Below are positions 39,304 to 47,415 of a stretch of 64,000 nucleotides of DNA, piece after piece. The notes under the pieces are model-generated. The model was not told the origin of the DNA. It did not search any database and saw nothing but the letters and a program-made list of their open reading frames with translations. The DNA lies in assembly GCF_001184025.1 (NCBI RefSeq), contig NZ_BBYG01000013.1:186001-250000 (forward strand), written 5' to 3'. Made by a program: the position numbers and the translations under genes. Each line of letters starts with the position of its first letter. The first letter of the stretch is position 1. Source of the stretch: Streptomyces maremycinicus (lineage in GTDB: Bacteria; Actinomycetota; Actinomycetes; Streptomycetales; Streptomycetaceae).

Positions 39304-39771
39304 GTGAGCGAGAAGAAGGCAAGCGTCTGGCAGGGCTTCAAGGCCTTCCTGATGCGCGGCAACGTCGTCGATCTGGCAGTCGCGGTGGTGATCGGCGCGG
39401 CCTTCACGAACATCGTGAACTCGGTGGTGAAGGGAATCATCAACCCGCTCATCGGAGCGGTCGGCACCAAGAACCTGGACAGCTACAGCTCCTGCCTCAA
39501 GGGCCCCTGCACCGGCACCGGGGACAGCGCGACGGGCGTCAGGATCCTGTGGGGGTCCGTGCTCGGCGCGACCCTCACGTTCGTGATCACCGCCGCGGTC
39601 GTGTACTTCCTGATGGTCCTGCCCATGTCGAAGTACCTGGCGAAGGTGGAAGCCCGCAGGAAGGCCAAGGAGGGCACGCAGGAGATCGTCGAGCTGACCG
39701 AGCTGGAGGTCCTCAAGGAGATCCGCGACCTGTTGGTCGCCCAGCGGGGCTCGGGGCACGGCGAGCGGTAG
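39304..39771 (+). CDS. mscL: Large-conductance mechanosensitive channel MscL
   Basis: A 155-residue channel that opens on membrane tension to release solutes in hypo-osmotic shock. It has the amphipathic start WQGFKAFLMRGNVVDLAVAVVIGAAFTNIVNSVV (about 9-42, covering helix 1 and the pore), GIINPLIGAV, a periplasmic loop with an unusual two-Cys stretch (SYSSCLKGPCTGTG, about 60-73), and helix 2 (LTFVITAAVVYFLMVLPM). The charged C-terminal helix (EIVELTELEVLKEIRDLL) forms the cytoplasmic bundle. GTG 39304 is the start. The loop Cys pair could form a disulfide outside the membrane, which is uncommon in MscL. Confidence 0.95.
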   Translation: MSEKKASVWQGFKAFLMRGNVVDLAVAVVIGAAFTNIVNSVVKGIINPLIGAVGTKNLDSYSSCLKGPCTGTGDSATGVRILWGSVLGATLTFVITAAVVYFLMVLPMSKYLAKVEARRKAKEGTQEIVELTELEVLKEIRDLLVAQRGSGHGER

Positions 39772-39847
39772 AGGCCCTCGACGGAGCCCTGCGGGCGGTG
39801 CTCCGCCGGGGCTCCCGGGTCTGCCGGACCGGACCGGTCCGCAGGGT

Positions 39848-40030
39848 TCAGACGTGGTGGGGCGGCTTCTCGTCGAGGAAGCGCTTCAGGTCGGCGGCAC
39901 TGTCGCCCTCGGCGGACGGACGCTCGCCCCAACCGCGGTCGGTGTCGTCCGAGGACTGCCGGTCCAGCGGATCGTCGAAGATCAGCGCGGCCTTCGGGTC
40001 GCGCGGCTCGGAGGCGGAGGGGGTGCTCAT
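39848..40030 (-). CDS. Small acidic protein of unknown function
   Basis: A 60-residue hydrophilic protein: MSTPSASEPRDPKAALIFDD at the start, then a disordered acidic middle and a final helix DLKRFLDEKPPHHV. There is no signal or membrane segment. Upstream of the ATG at 40030, TACTCT lies about six bases before it on the minus strand, compatible with a leaderless transcript; no good Shine-Dalgarno sequence is seen. G/C-rich third positions and a stable ORF between two longer plus-strand genes support coding. No function can be assigned. Confidence 0.6.
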   Translation of the reverse strand: MSTPSASEPRDPKAALIFDDPLDRQSSDDTDRGWGERPSAEGDSAADLKRFLDEKPPHHV

Positions 40031-40149
40031 CCCCCCAGAGTACGGCTCCGGTACCCGCGCGGGTCAGGGTGCGGCAGCCGGCCGCACGTCCTGTGAGCCC
40101 GCGGATCCCGCACAAGATTTTCCGCCGCTTGTCTGCTGTGCTGGTACCC

Positions 40150-41418
40150 ATGATGTCCAGTACGCCTCCGTCGGCCTCTCCCCCTCCCCCCGGGATTCCC
40201 GTCTCCCCGGCTCCCACCCGCTTGAAGCCGTTGCGGAGCCTGACCGCGCGCGGGCGGGACGAGACACACCGGGTCGCGTCGCCCCTCGAGTTGTTCTTCG
40301 ACCTGTGCTTCGTCGTGGCCATCGCCCAGGCGGGCATGCAACTGGTGCACGCCGTGGCCGAGTCCCACGCGGGCGAGGGAATCCTCAACTACGCGATGGT
40401 CTTCTTCGCCATCTGGTGGGCGTGGATGAACTTCACGTGGTTCGCGTCGGCGTACGACAACGACGACGTCCTGTACCGGATCGTCACGCTGGTGCAGATC
40501 GCCGGGGTCCTGGTGCTGGCGGCGGGCATCTCGCAGGCGTTCGAGGACCACGAGTTCGTGGCCGTCTGGCTGGGCTACGCGATCATGAGGTTCGCGCTGA
40601 GCTCGCAATGGCTGCGCGTCGCGTGGTCCGCCCAGGGCGCGGAGCGGACGATGGCGCTTCGGTACGCGGCGGGCGTGCTGATCTGCCAGGTCGGCTGGCT
40701 GGGGCTGCTGATCCTGCCCGAGGGCGGCAGAGTGTGGCTGTTCCTGGTGATGGCGCCGCTGGAGATGTGTGTGCCGCTCTACGCGGAGAAGGACCACCCG
40801 ACGTCCTGGCATCCGCATCACGTCGCCGAACGCTTCGGGCTGTTCACGATCATCGTGCTGGGCGAGACGATCGCCGCGGCGACGGTCGCCGTGAAGTCGG
40901 GCATCGAGGAGAACGACGCGCTGGGCGAGCTGCTGCCGATGGCGGCGGGTGGGCTGCTGATCGTCTTCGCCGCCTGGTGGATCTACTTCGTGGTGCCCAT
41001 CCATGGGCATCTGCGCTCCAGCAAGCAGGCTTTTCTGTGGGGCTACGGGCATTACGTCGTCTTCGCCTCGGCCGCTGCGATCGGCGCGGGTCTGGAGGTG
41101 GCGGTGGAACAGGCGGTCGGAGAGGCCCATATCTCGACGCTCGCCGCGTCGGCCGCGGTCACCCTGCCGACGGCGCTGTACCTGATGGCGGTCTGGGTGC
41201 TGCACGCACGCCACTTCAAGGTGGGCCTGGCGCAGCAACTGGTGCTGCCCGTCGCCGCGCTGCTGGTGATCTGCACCACCTTCCTCGGCGAGTGGGCGGT
41301 CCTCGCGACCGGTCTGGTGTCGGCGCTGACGGTGGCGACCGGGACGACCCTGACGGCGCGCCAGGTCGCACGGGAGTCCCGGGAGAGCCCCGAGCGGGCT
41401 TCGAGCGCCGTGACGTGA
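40150..41418 (+). CDS. Low temperature requirement protein A (LtrA) family membrane protein
   Basis: A 422-residue polytopic membrane protein. After a Pro-rich tail it has the LtrA signature ETHRVASPLELFFDLCFVVA (about 39-58), followed by helices through residues 60-400. Other typical parts are FFAIWWAWMNFTWFASAYDNDD (about 90-111), HPHHVAERFGLFTIIVLGETI (about 219-239) and GYGHYVVFASAAAIGAG. LtrA was named from Listeria growth at low temperature; molecular function is unknown. The ATG at 40150 is chosen (a second ATG at 40153); the longer frame to 40069 is not family-like. Confidence 0.9.
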   Translation: MMSSTPPSASPPPPGIPVSPAPTRLKPLRSLTARGRDETHRVASPLELFFDLCFVVAIAQAGMQLVHAVAESHAGEGILNYAMVFFAIWWAWMNFTWFASAYDNDDVLYRIVTLVQIAGVLVLAAGISQAFEDHEFVAVWLGYAIMRFALSSQWLRVAWSAQGAERTMALRYAAGVLICQVGWLGLLILPEGGRVWLFLVMAPLEMCVPLYAEKDHPTSWHPHHVAERFGLFTIIVLGETIAAATVAVKSGIEENDALGELLPMAAGGLLIVFAAWWIYFVVPIHGHLRSSKQAFLWGYGHYVVFASAAAIGAGLEVAVEQAVGEAHISTLAASAAVTLPTALYLMAVWVLHARHFKVGLAQQLVLPVAALLVICTTFLGEWAVLATGLVSALTVATGTTLTARQVARESRESPERASSAVT

Positions 41419-41468
41419 CGGGGCGGGACACCGCGGCATCCGACGCGATCCGGACGAGACTGGTCCCC

Positions 41469-42497
41469 ATGACAGTTGACGCTCTGACGGACGTCGCCGG
41501 CGTCCGCGTGGGACACGCCACGCGGACCGGCGGCGGTTGGCTCACCGGCACCACGGTCGTCCTCGCGCCGGAGGGCGGCGCCGTGGCCGCCGTGGACGTG
41601 CGCGGGGGTGGCCCCGGAACGAAGGAGACCGACGCGCTCGATCCGCGCAATGTGGTGCAGCGGGTCGAGGCGATCGTGCTGACCGGCGGCAGCGCCTACG
41701 GGCTCGACGCGGCGTCCGGGGTGATGGCCTGGCTGGAGGAACAGGGGCGCGGGGTGCTCGTCGGCGCGGACCCGACACACGTCGTGCCGGTGGTGCCCGC
41801 AGCGTGCGTCTTCGACCTGGCGCGGGGCGGCGACTTCCGGGCCCGCCCGGACGCCGCCGTCGGCCGGGCCGCCGTGGAGGCGGCCGCGGCGAGCGCTCCG
41901 GGTGACCGGGTGCCGGAGGGCTGCGTGGGGGCGGGGACGGGCGCCGTTGCCGGACCGCTGAAGGGCGGTGTCGGCAGCGCGAGCGTGCTTCTGGACTCGG
42001 GAATCACGGTGGCCGCGCTGGTGGTGGTCAACGCGGCGGGCTCGGTGACGGATCCGGAGACCGGCGTGCTGTACGGGGAGTTGTTCCAGGGGCGGGTGGA
42101 GTATCCGGAGGCTCGCGTGCACGAGGCCGCGCGGCGGCGTCTCGCCGACACCACGGAGAAGAACGCCCCGCCCCTGCTCAACACCACACTCGCGGTGGTC
42201 GCCACCGACGCCGACCTGACGAAGGCGCAGGCGCAGAAGCTTGCGGGCACGGCACACGACGGGATCGCGCGGGCCGTGCGTCCGGTGCATCTGCTCAACG
42301 ACGGGGACACCGTGTTCACGCTGGCGACTGGCACGCGCCCGCTCGACCCCGGCCGTCCGCTGGCCCTGAACGAGGTCCTCGCGGCGGGCGCGGATGTGGT
42401 GACGCGTGCGATCGTGCGGGCCGTGCGGGCCGCCGAGCCGGTGACCGGGGCGGGCGGGACGTGGCCGTCGTACGAGGAGTTGTACGGCGGTCGGTGA
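41469..42497 (+). CDS. P1-family (DmpA-like) self-processing peptidase
   Basis: A 342-residue member of the S58/P1 family, L-aminopeptidase D-Ala-esterase/amidase-like. It begins MTVDALTDVAGVRVGHAT (typical TDVxGVxVGH), then VDVRGGGPGTKETDALDPRN (about 38-57) and LTGGSAYGLDAASGV. The cleavage site that creates the N-terminal nucleophile is LLNTTLAVVATDA (about 236-248), with Thr following Asn, where DmpA has Gly-Ser. The AHDGIARAVRPVHLLNDGDTVF end is conserved. The ATG at 41469 lies 48 bases after the LtrA stop. Physiological substrate is unknown; some relatives cleave beta-peptides. Confidence 0.88.
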   Translation: MTVDALTDVAGVRVGHATRTGGGWLTGTTVVLAPEGGAVAAVDVRGGGPGTKETDALDPRNVVQRVEAIVLTGGSAYGLDAASGVMAWLEEQGRGVLVGADPTHVVPVVPAACVFDLARGGDFRARPDAAVGRAAVEAAAASAPGDRVPEGCVGAGTGAVAGPLKGGVGSASVLLDSGITVAALVVVNAAGSVTDPETGVLYGELFQGRVEYPEARVHEAARRRLADTTEKNAPPLLNTTLAVVATDADLTKAQAQKLAGTAHDGIARAVRPVHLLNDGDTVFTLATGTRPLDPGRPLALNEVLAAGADVVTRAIVRAVRAAEPVTGAGGTWPSYEELYGGR

Positions 42498-42641
42498 CCC
42501 CGGGGGCCGGGAAGGCGATTGTCCCGGTTCCGTCACGTGATGGTGCCAACGGCGACCGGAGGGAACCCCACCGGCCGCCGGATCCCTCCTTCTCCACGTA
42601 CCGGAGCGGATCACTCACATCACACGAAGCTGGAGCAGCCC

Positions 42642-43868
42642 GTGACAACGGCGGACATAGCAGTGCGGCGCGCGGTCGGAGCCTGTGCCGTCCTGGTGGT
42701 CGGTGCCCTGACCCTGACCGCCTGCGGGGGCAGCGCCACTGCCAAGGACAAGGACGGGGACGCCAAGGGCGGCAAGAGCGGCGTCAAGACGTCCACGGCG
42801 AAGATCGTCATCTCGGCGAAGGACGGTTCGACGAGCGCGTCGATCAACGCGACCGGCGTGAAGGTGAGCGACGGCCGGCTCACCGAGGTGAAGATGACCG
42901 TGGCCGGTTCGGGGCAGCCCGTCGAGGGATCGCTGTCGGCCGACGGCAGCACCTGGAAGCCGAAGGAGCAGCTGGAGCGCGGGACGAAGTATCAGATATC
43001 GGCGACCGCGAAGGATGCGAACGGCAAGACCGCCGCCGCCAACTCCATCTTCACCACCGTCTCTTCGGCGAACAGCTTCGTAGGGACCTACACGCCGGAC
43101 AACGGCACGACGGTCGGTGTCGGGATGCCGGTGTCGTTCACCTTCGACAAGGCCATCAGCGACACGAAGGCCGTGCAGTCGCACATCACGGTCACCTCCA
43201 GCAGCGGCCAGCAGGTCGTCGGCCACTGGTTCGGCGCGCAGCGGCTCGACTTCCGTCCCGAGGAGTACTGGAAGGCCGGCTCCAAGGTGACGATGAAGAT
43301 CGACCTGGACGGGGTCGAGGGCGCCAACGGCGTGTTCGGGGTGCAGAAGAAAACGGTCACCTTCACCATCGGGCGGTCGCAGGTGTCGACGGTCGACGTC
43401 GACACGCAGACCATGACGGTGGTGCGGGACGGACAGACGCTGAAGTCGGTTCCGATCTCCTCGGGCAGCCCGGATCACACCACCTACAACGGGCAGATGG
43501 TGATCTCCGAGAAGTTCACGCAGACCCGCATGAACAGCCGGACGGTCGGTCTGGGCGGCGAGTACGACATCCCGGACGTGCCGCACGCGATGCGCCTGAC
43601 GCAGTCCGGCACCTTCATCCACGGCAACTACTGGTACAACAGGGGCAATCCGCCCTTCGGCAACACGGGCACCAGCCACGGCTGCGTGGGGCTCGCGGAC
43701 GCCCAGGGCGCGCAGGGTGACACGCCCGCCAAGTGGTTCTACGACAACTCGCTGATCGGCGACGTGGTGATCGTCAAGAACTCCCCCGACAAGACGGTGT
43801 CTCCCGACAACGGGCTCAACGGGTGGAACATGTCCTGGGCCGAGTGGACCGCGGGGAGCGCCGGCTGA
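42642..43868 (+). CDS. L,D-transpeptidase lipoprotein (LdtMt2-like)
   Basis: A 408-residue secreted lipoprotein that makes 3-3 cross-links in peptidoglycan. The signal has a lipobox LTACGG (Cys about 27). Two Ig-like domains (about 55-150 and 150-250) precede the YkuD catalytic domain. The active site is HGNYWYN (about 327-333) then SHGCVGLADAQGAQ with the nucleophile Cys near residue 347. The final YDNSLIGDVVIVKNSP and WAEWTAGS match actinobacterial Ldts. The start is GTG 42642, with GGAG nine bases upstream. Similar enzymes tolerate beta-lactams and give stress-resistant walls. Confidence 0.95.
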   Translation: MTTADIAVRRAVGACAVLVVGALTLTACGGSATAKDKDGDAKGGKSGVKTSTAKIVISAKDGSTSASINATGVKVSDGRLTEVKMTVAGSGQPVEGSLSADGSTWKPKEQLERGTKYQISATAKDANGKTAAANSIFTTVSSANSFVGTYTPDNGTTVGVGMPVSFTFDKAISDTKAVQSHITVTSSSGQQVVGHWFGAQRLDFRPEEYWKAGSKVTMKIDLDGVEGANGVFGVQKKTVTFTIGRSQVSTVDVDTQTMTVVRDGQTLKSVPISSGSPDHTTYNGQMVISEKFTQTRMNSRTVGLGGEYDIPDVPHAMRLTQSGTFIHGNYWYNRGNPPFGNTGTSHGCVGLADAQGAQGDTPAKWFYDNSLIGDVVIVKNSPDKTVSPDNGLNGWNMSWAEWTAGSAG

Positions 43869-43912
43869 TCGCCGTAGACGCCCTCTGACCGGCGATTTCT
43901 GATGGGCCGTCG

Positions 43913-43939
43913 GGCCGCGCGGGAATTTTTCGCGCGGCC
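43913..43939 (+). terminator. Hairpin after the L,D-transpeptidase gene, overlapping a SigR-like -35
   Basis: GGCCGCGCG (43913-43921) and CGCGCGGCC (43931-43939) form a perfect nine-pair stem with a GGAATTTTT loop. It lies 45 bases after the stop. The loop contains most of the GGGAAT of the promoter described next, so the two signals overlap. Confidence 0.6.
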
Positions 43940-43947
43940 TCGACGTT
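43921..43947 (+). promoter_or_regulatory. SigR-type promoter of the DUF6227 gene
   Basis: GGGAAT at 43921-43926, exactly 18 bases, then GTT at 43945-43947. The match to GGGAAT-N18-GTT is full. A start near 43953-43955 gives a leader of about 90 bases before TTG 44046. Confidence 0.6.
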
Positions 43948-44045
43948 TTCACGGCGTACGTTTTCTCGGTTCCCGGACATGATGTCCGACCGAGGGGCTA
44001 CGGTATGCACCCACAAGGTGACATGCAGCAACGCCGGGAGAAACC

Positions 44046-44792
44046 TTGAGCGTTCCGTACGAGACGACAGCGTACGAACCAGCCGAGTCGCCCGAGTCTC
44101 CGGAGGAGCACCTCGCGCGACTGCTCGGTCGCGCCCTGAACTCGTTCGAGCTGCCAGACGAAGCCCTGCGGCGGCTCGACTGCGCACTCGCGCACGACAG
44201 CTCCCTGCACTCCGCGCACCACAGCGCGGGCCTGCACCGGGAGACGTACCGGCACACCTGGTTGCTGGCCGACGGCTGCGCGCTCACGCTGTGGGAGCTC
44301 GTGCACAACCCCGCGCCGGGCAGCGAGCCGCAGCACGAGGTGTACGTCGACGAGGAGGAGCTGCGGGCCGCCACGGCCCGGCTGCCCCTGCCGTCGGACA
44401 CCCCGGACTTCGAACTGCCGGTGCTGGTGCAACTGTCGCCGGTCCCCGGGCCCCGGCACGTGTACGTGCCGGACGACTCGGCGGATCACGCGCGCAGACT
44501 GCTGCGCCGCGCGGAGAACCCCGACCGGCCGGACGCGGACACGGACGCGCTGCTGAAGTCGGCGTTCGCGCACCAGATCACGCAGGCTTTCGGGCGCCCC
44601 TGCCGGGCGGGCCGGATCGGGCTGGGTTACTCGCTCTACGAGCACGCGTTCCTGCTGCGGGACGGCCGGGAGATCTCCCTGTGGGAGGTCGAGCACACGG
44701 CGACGCCGGACGGGCGGCACATGTGCGAGGTGTACGTGTCCGAGGCGGCGGCCCGGGACGCGATGGAGCGCCGGGCGGCACAGGTCTCCTGA
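44046..44792 (+). CDS. DUF6227 family protein
   Basis: A 248-residue cytoplasmic protein restricted, as far as I know, to Streptomyces and relatives. It consists of two similar halves: LARLLGRALNSFELPDEALRRL with HTWLLADGCALTLWELVHNPAPGSEPQHEVYVDEEELRAA (about 24-115) and a second set, LLKSAFAHQITQAFGR with HAFLLRDGREISLWEVEHTATPDGRHMCEVYVSEAAARDA (about 160-240). This internal duplication looks like an alpha/beta domain repeat (ALTLWELxHN / EISLWEVEHT). The start is TTG 44046 with GGAGA upstream. No catalytic residues stand out. A SigR-type promoter suggests a role in thiol stress. Confidence 0.82.
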   Translation: MSVPYETTAYEPAESPESPEEHLARLLGRALNSFELPDEALRRLDCALAHDSSLHSAHHSAGLHRETYRHTWLLADGCALTLWELVHNPAPGSEPQHEVYVDEEELRAATARLPLPSDTPDFELPVLVQLSPVPGPRHVYVPDDSADHARRLLRRAENPDRPDADTDALLKSAFAHQITQAFGRPCRAGRIGLGYSLYEHAFLLRDGREISLWEVEHTATPDGRHMCEVYVSEAAARDAMERRAAQVS

Positions 44793-44796
44793 GCCG

Positions 44797-44876
44797 TTCA
44801 GCGGTCCCGGCCGAGCGGTCCGGGCCGAGAGGTCCGGTCAGCGGTCCCGGCCGAGAGGTCGGGTCAGCGACCGCCG
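44797..44876. repeat. Tandem repeat between DUF6227 and the small membrane protein genes
   Basis: Two to three copies of a 26-30 base unit, AGCGGTCCCGGCCGAGAGGTC (and variants GGTCCGGGCCGAGAGGTCCG). The last copy enters the end of the minus-strand gene that follows. Confidence 0.7.
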
Positions 44877-45136
44877 CCGAGCTGTCGTACGAGGCCGGCG
44901 AAGGCGTCCTTCTCCGCGGGAGTGAGTTCCACGGCTTCCCGGCCGGGACCGGACTGTCGTTGGCGCGGGAGGGCCGGCAGCACCGGCGGGGCGGGCGGGA
45001 CCGGGAGCACGGTGCGGGCCTCGGCGCCCGAGCGGTTGCGCCGCATGATGCGGGTCACGAAGATCAGCCAGGCGATGGACGCCACGGCGAGGACCGTCAG
45101 GGCCGCCAGCTGAGGGAACGTGAGATGCACGGGCAT
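44864..45136 (-). CDS. Small single-pass membrane protein
   Basis: A 90-residue protein with a hydrophobic helix (LAALTVLAVASIAWLIFVTRI, about 10-30), a basic stop (MRRNRSGAEAR), a Pro-rich stretch (VPPAPPVLPALP) and a helical tail AVELTPAEKDAFAGLVRQLGG. The N-out, basic-in arrangement predicts an N-terminal anchor with the tail inside. ATG 45136 is the start. No family is recognised. Convergent with the DUF6227 gene. Confidence 0.7.
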   Translation of the reverse strand: MPVHLTFPQLAALTVLAVASIAWLIFVTRIMRRNRSGAEARTVLPVPPAPPVLPALPRQRQSGPGREAVELTPAEKDAFAGLVRQLGGGR

Positions 45137-45309
45137 AGAGCCCAGTAGACACCACGGTCCGGGACCTGTGTCCCGGACCGTGATGTATCTCGCAGATCGC
45201 CCACATCACGCAGACCGCTCAGATCGCGCGATAGCCCTGTTCCGTGCGGAGATCGATGAATCACCGCAAGTGGTCAGCAGTAACCGCATACTGCGGCTGA
45301 CGACCGGGG

Positions 45310-47415
45310 TTACGCGGCCACCGGCTGCTTCGCCTCTGCCGCGGTCGCTGCCGCGGACTTCTCCGTCGTCCCGGGTTCGACGATGCCGGGGACCGGCTTG
45401 CGCAGGCCCTTGAGGACGATGACCACGGCCGTCGTCACGCACACGCCCGCCGCGATGGCGACCAGGTACAGGAACGGGTTGCCGATCAGCGGGACCACGA
45501 AGATGCCTCCGTGCGGGGCCCTGAGCGTGGCGCCGAAGGCCATCGACAGGGCGCCGGTGACCGCGCCGCCCGCCATCGAGGCCGGGATGACGCGCAGCGG
45601 GTCGGCCGCGGCGAACGGGATCGCGCCCTCGGAGATGAAGGAGGCTCCCAGGACCCAGGCGGCCTTGCCGTTCTCGCGCTCGGTGGGGGTGAAGAGCTTC
45701 TTGCGGACGGTCGTCGCGAGCGCCATGCCCAGTGGCGGGACCATGCCGGCGGCCATCACGGCGGCCATGACCTTCATCGCGGAGTCGCTGGGGTCCTGGA
45801 CGGCGATGCCGGCCGTGGCGAAGGCGTAGGCGACCTTGTTGACGGGGCCGCCGAGGTCGAAGCACATCATCAGGCCGAGGAGCACGCCCAGCAGGACGGC
45901 GTTGGTGCCGGAGAGGCCGGCCAGCCAGTCCGTCATGCCCTTCTGGGCCTCGGCGATGGGCTTGCCGATGACGACGAACATCAGGAAGCCGACGATCAGC
46001 GAGGAGATCAGCGGGATCACCACCACCGGCATGATGCCGCGCAGCACCGGCGGGATCTTGATCCGCTGGATCGCGAGGACGATGCCGCCCGCCAGGAGAC
46101 CGGCGACCAGGCCGCCGAGGAAGCCCGCGGCGATGTTGGAGGCGATCATGCCGCCGACGAAGCCCGGCACGAGACCGGGCCGGTCCGCCATGCCGTAGGC
46201 GATGTATCCGGCCAGGACCGGGATGAGGAAGCCGAAGGCGACCCCGCCGATCTGGAACAGCAGGGCGCCCCAGCTGTCGACCTGGGTCCAGGAGAAGTGC
46301 TCCATGACCGACGGCGCCTTGTTGATCTCCCAGCCGCCTATCGCGAACCCGAGGGCGATCAGCAGACCTCCCGCGGCGACGAACGGGACCATGTAGCTGA
46401 CGCCCGTCATCAGCCACTTGCGCAGCTTGGTGCCGTAGCTGTCACCGGACTCGCCGGTCCGCTCGACCGGTGTCCCGCCGCCGGCCGCCGAGGCGCTCAC
46501 CTCGCCGCGCGCCGCCTTCCCGCGCACCTCGGTGATGAGTGCGGCTGGCCGGTTGATGCCCGCCTTCACCCCGACGTCCACGGTGGGCTTGCCGGCGAAG
46601 CGGTCCTTGTCGCGTACGGGGACGTCGTGGGCGAAGATCACGCCGTCCGCCGCGGCGATGACGGCCGGGTCGAGCCGGGTGAAGCCGGCCGAGCCCTGCG
46701 TCTCGACGACGAGTTCGACGCCCGCCTCGCGGCCCGCGTTCTCCAGGGACTCGGCCGCCATGTAGGTGTGGGCGATGCCGGTCGGGCAGGAGGTGACGGC
46801 GACGATCCGGAAGGGCCGCGCGGCCTCGGTGTCCGTGTCCTCGCCGGTGGCCGTGTCGGCGTCGGCGGAGGCCGCCGCCGACGCCGACACGGAGTCTGCG
46901 GTGCTGCCCTCGGCTGCGCCGGCCGGTGTGTCGGCCGCTGAGACCTCGGCGGCCGGGGCGGCGTCGCCCGGGGCTGCGTCGCCGCGGATCAGCGCGGCCG
47001 CGGTCGCCGCGTCGCCTGCCGAGCGCAGTGCGTCGGTGAACTCGGCGTTCATCAGCTGACGGGCGAGGGACGAAAGGATCATCAGATGGGCGTCGTCCGC
47101 GCCGGCGGGGGCGGCGATCAGGAAGATCAGGTCGGCGGGGCCGTCGGCGGCGCCGAAGTCGATGCCGGTGGCGCTGCGTCCGAAGGCGAGCGTCGGCTCG
47201 GTGACGTGGGCGCTGCGGCAATGCGGGATGCCGATGCCGCCGTCGAGGCCGGTGGGCATCTGGGCCTCACGGGCGGCCACGTCGGCGAGGAAGCCCTCCA
47301 GATCGGTCACCCGGCCCTGGGCCACCATGCGCTCGGCGAGGGATCGCGCCGCCGCTTCCTTTGTTTCGACGGACAGGTCGAGATCGACCAGGTCCGCGGT
47401 GATCATGTCGCTCAT
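45310..47415 (-). CDS. fruA: PTS fructose transporter subunit IIABC (FruA)
   Basis: A 701-residue fructose-specific enzyme II. The IIA domain has its phospho-His in GIGIPHCRSAH (H65). A 50-residue Ala/Ser/Asp/Thr linker (about 145-198) leads to IIB with the phospho-Cys in VTSCPTGIAHTYMA (C210). The IIC membrane domain starts near 330 (YGTKLRKWLMTGVSYMVPFVAAGGLL) and ends with LIGNPFLYLVAIAAG and VIVLKGL. Fructose is imported and phosphorylated to fructose-1-phosphate, then acted on by FruK. ATG 47415 is the start (47406 is possible). It is the last gene of fruRKA, but is separated from fruK by a 622-base insert. Confidence 0.95.
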   Translation of the reverse strand: MSDMITADLVDLDLSVETKEAAARSLAERMVAQGRVTDLEGFLADVAAREAQMPTGLDGGIGIPHCRSAHVTEPTLAFGRSATGIDFGAADGPADLIFLIAAPAGADDAHLMILSSLARQLMNAEFTDALRSAGDAATAAALIRGDAAPGDAAPAAEVSAADTPAGAAEGSTADSVSASAAASADADTATGEDTDTEAARPFRIVAVTSCPTGIAHTYMAAESLENAGREAGVELVVETQGSAGFTRLDPAVIAAADGVIFAHDVPVRDKDRFAGKPTVDVGVKAGINRPAALITEVRGKAARGEVSASAAGGGTPVERTGESGDSYGTKLRKWLMTGVSYMVPFVAAGGLLIALGFAIGGWEINKAPSVMEHFSWTQVDSWGALLFQIGGVAFGFLIPVLAGYIAYGMADRPGLVPGFVGGMIASNIAAGFLGGLVAGLLAGGIVLAIQRIKIPPVLRGIMPVVVIPLISSLIVGFLMFVVIGKPIAEAQKGMTDWLAGLSGTNAVLLGVLLGLMMCFDLGGPVNKVAYAFATAGIAVQDPSDSAMKVMAAVMAAGMVPPLGMALATTVRKKLFTPTERENGKAAWVLGASFISEGAIPFAAADPLRVIPASMAGGAVTGALSMAFGATLRAPHGGIFVVPLIGNPFLYLVAIAAGVCVTTAVVIVLKGLRKPVPGIVEPGTTEKSAAATAAEAKQPVAA

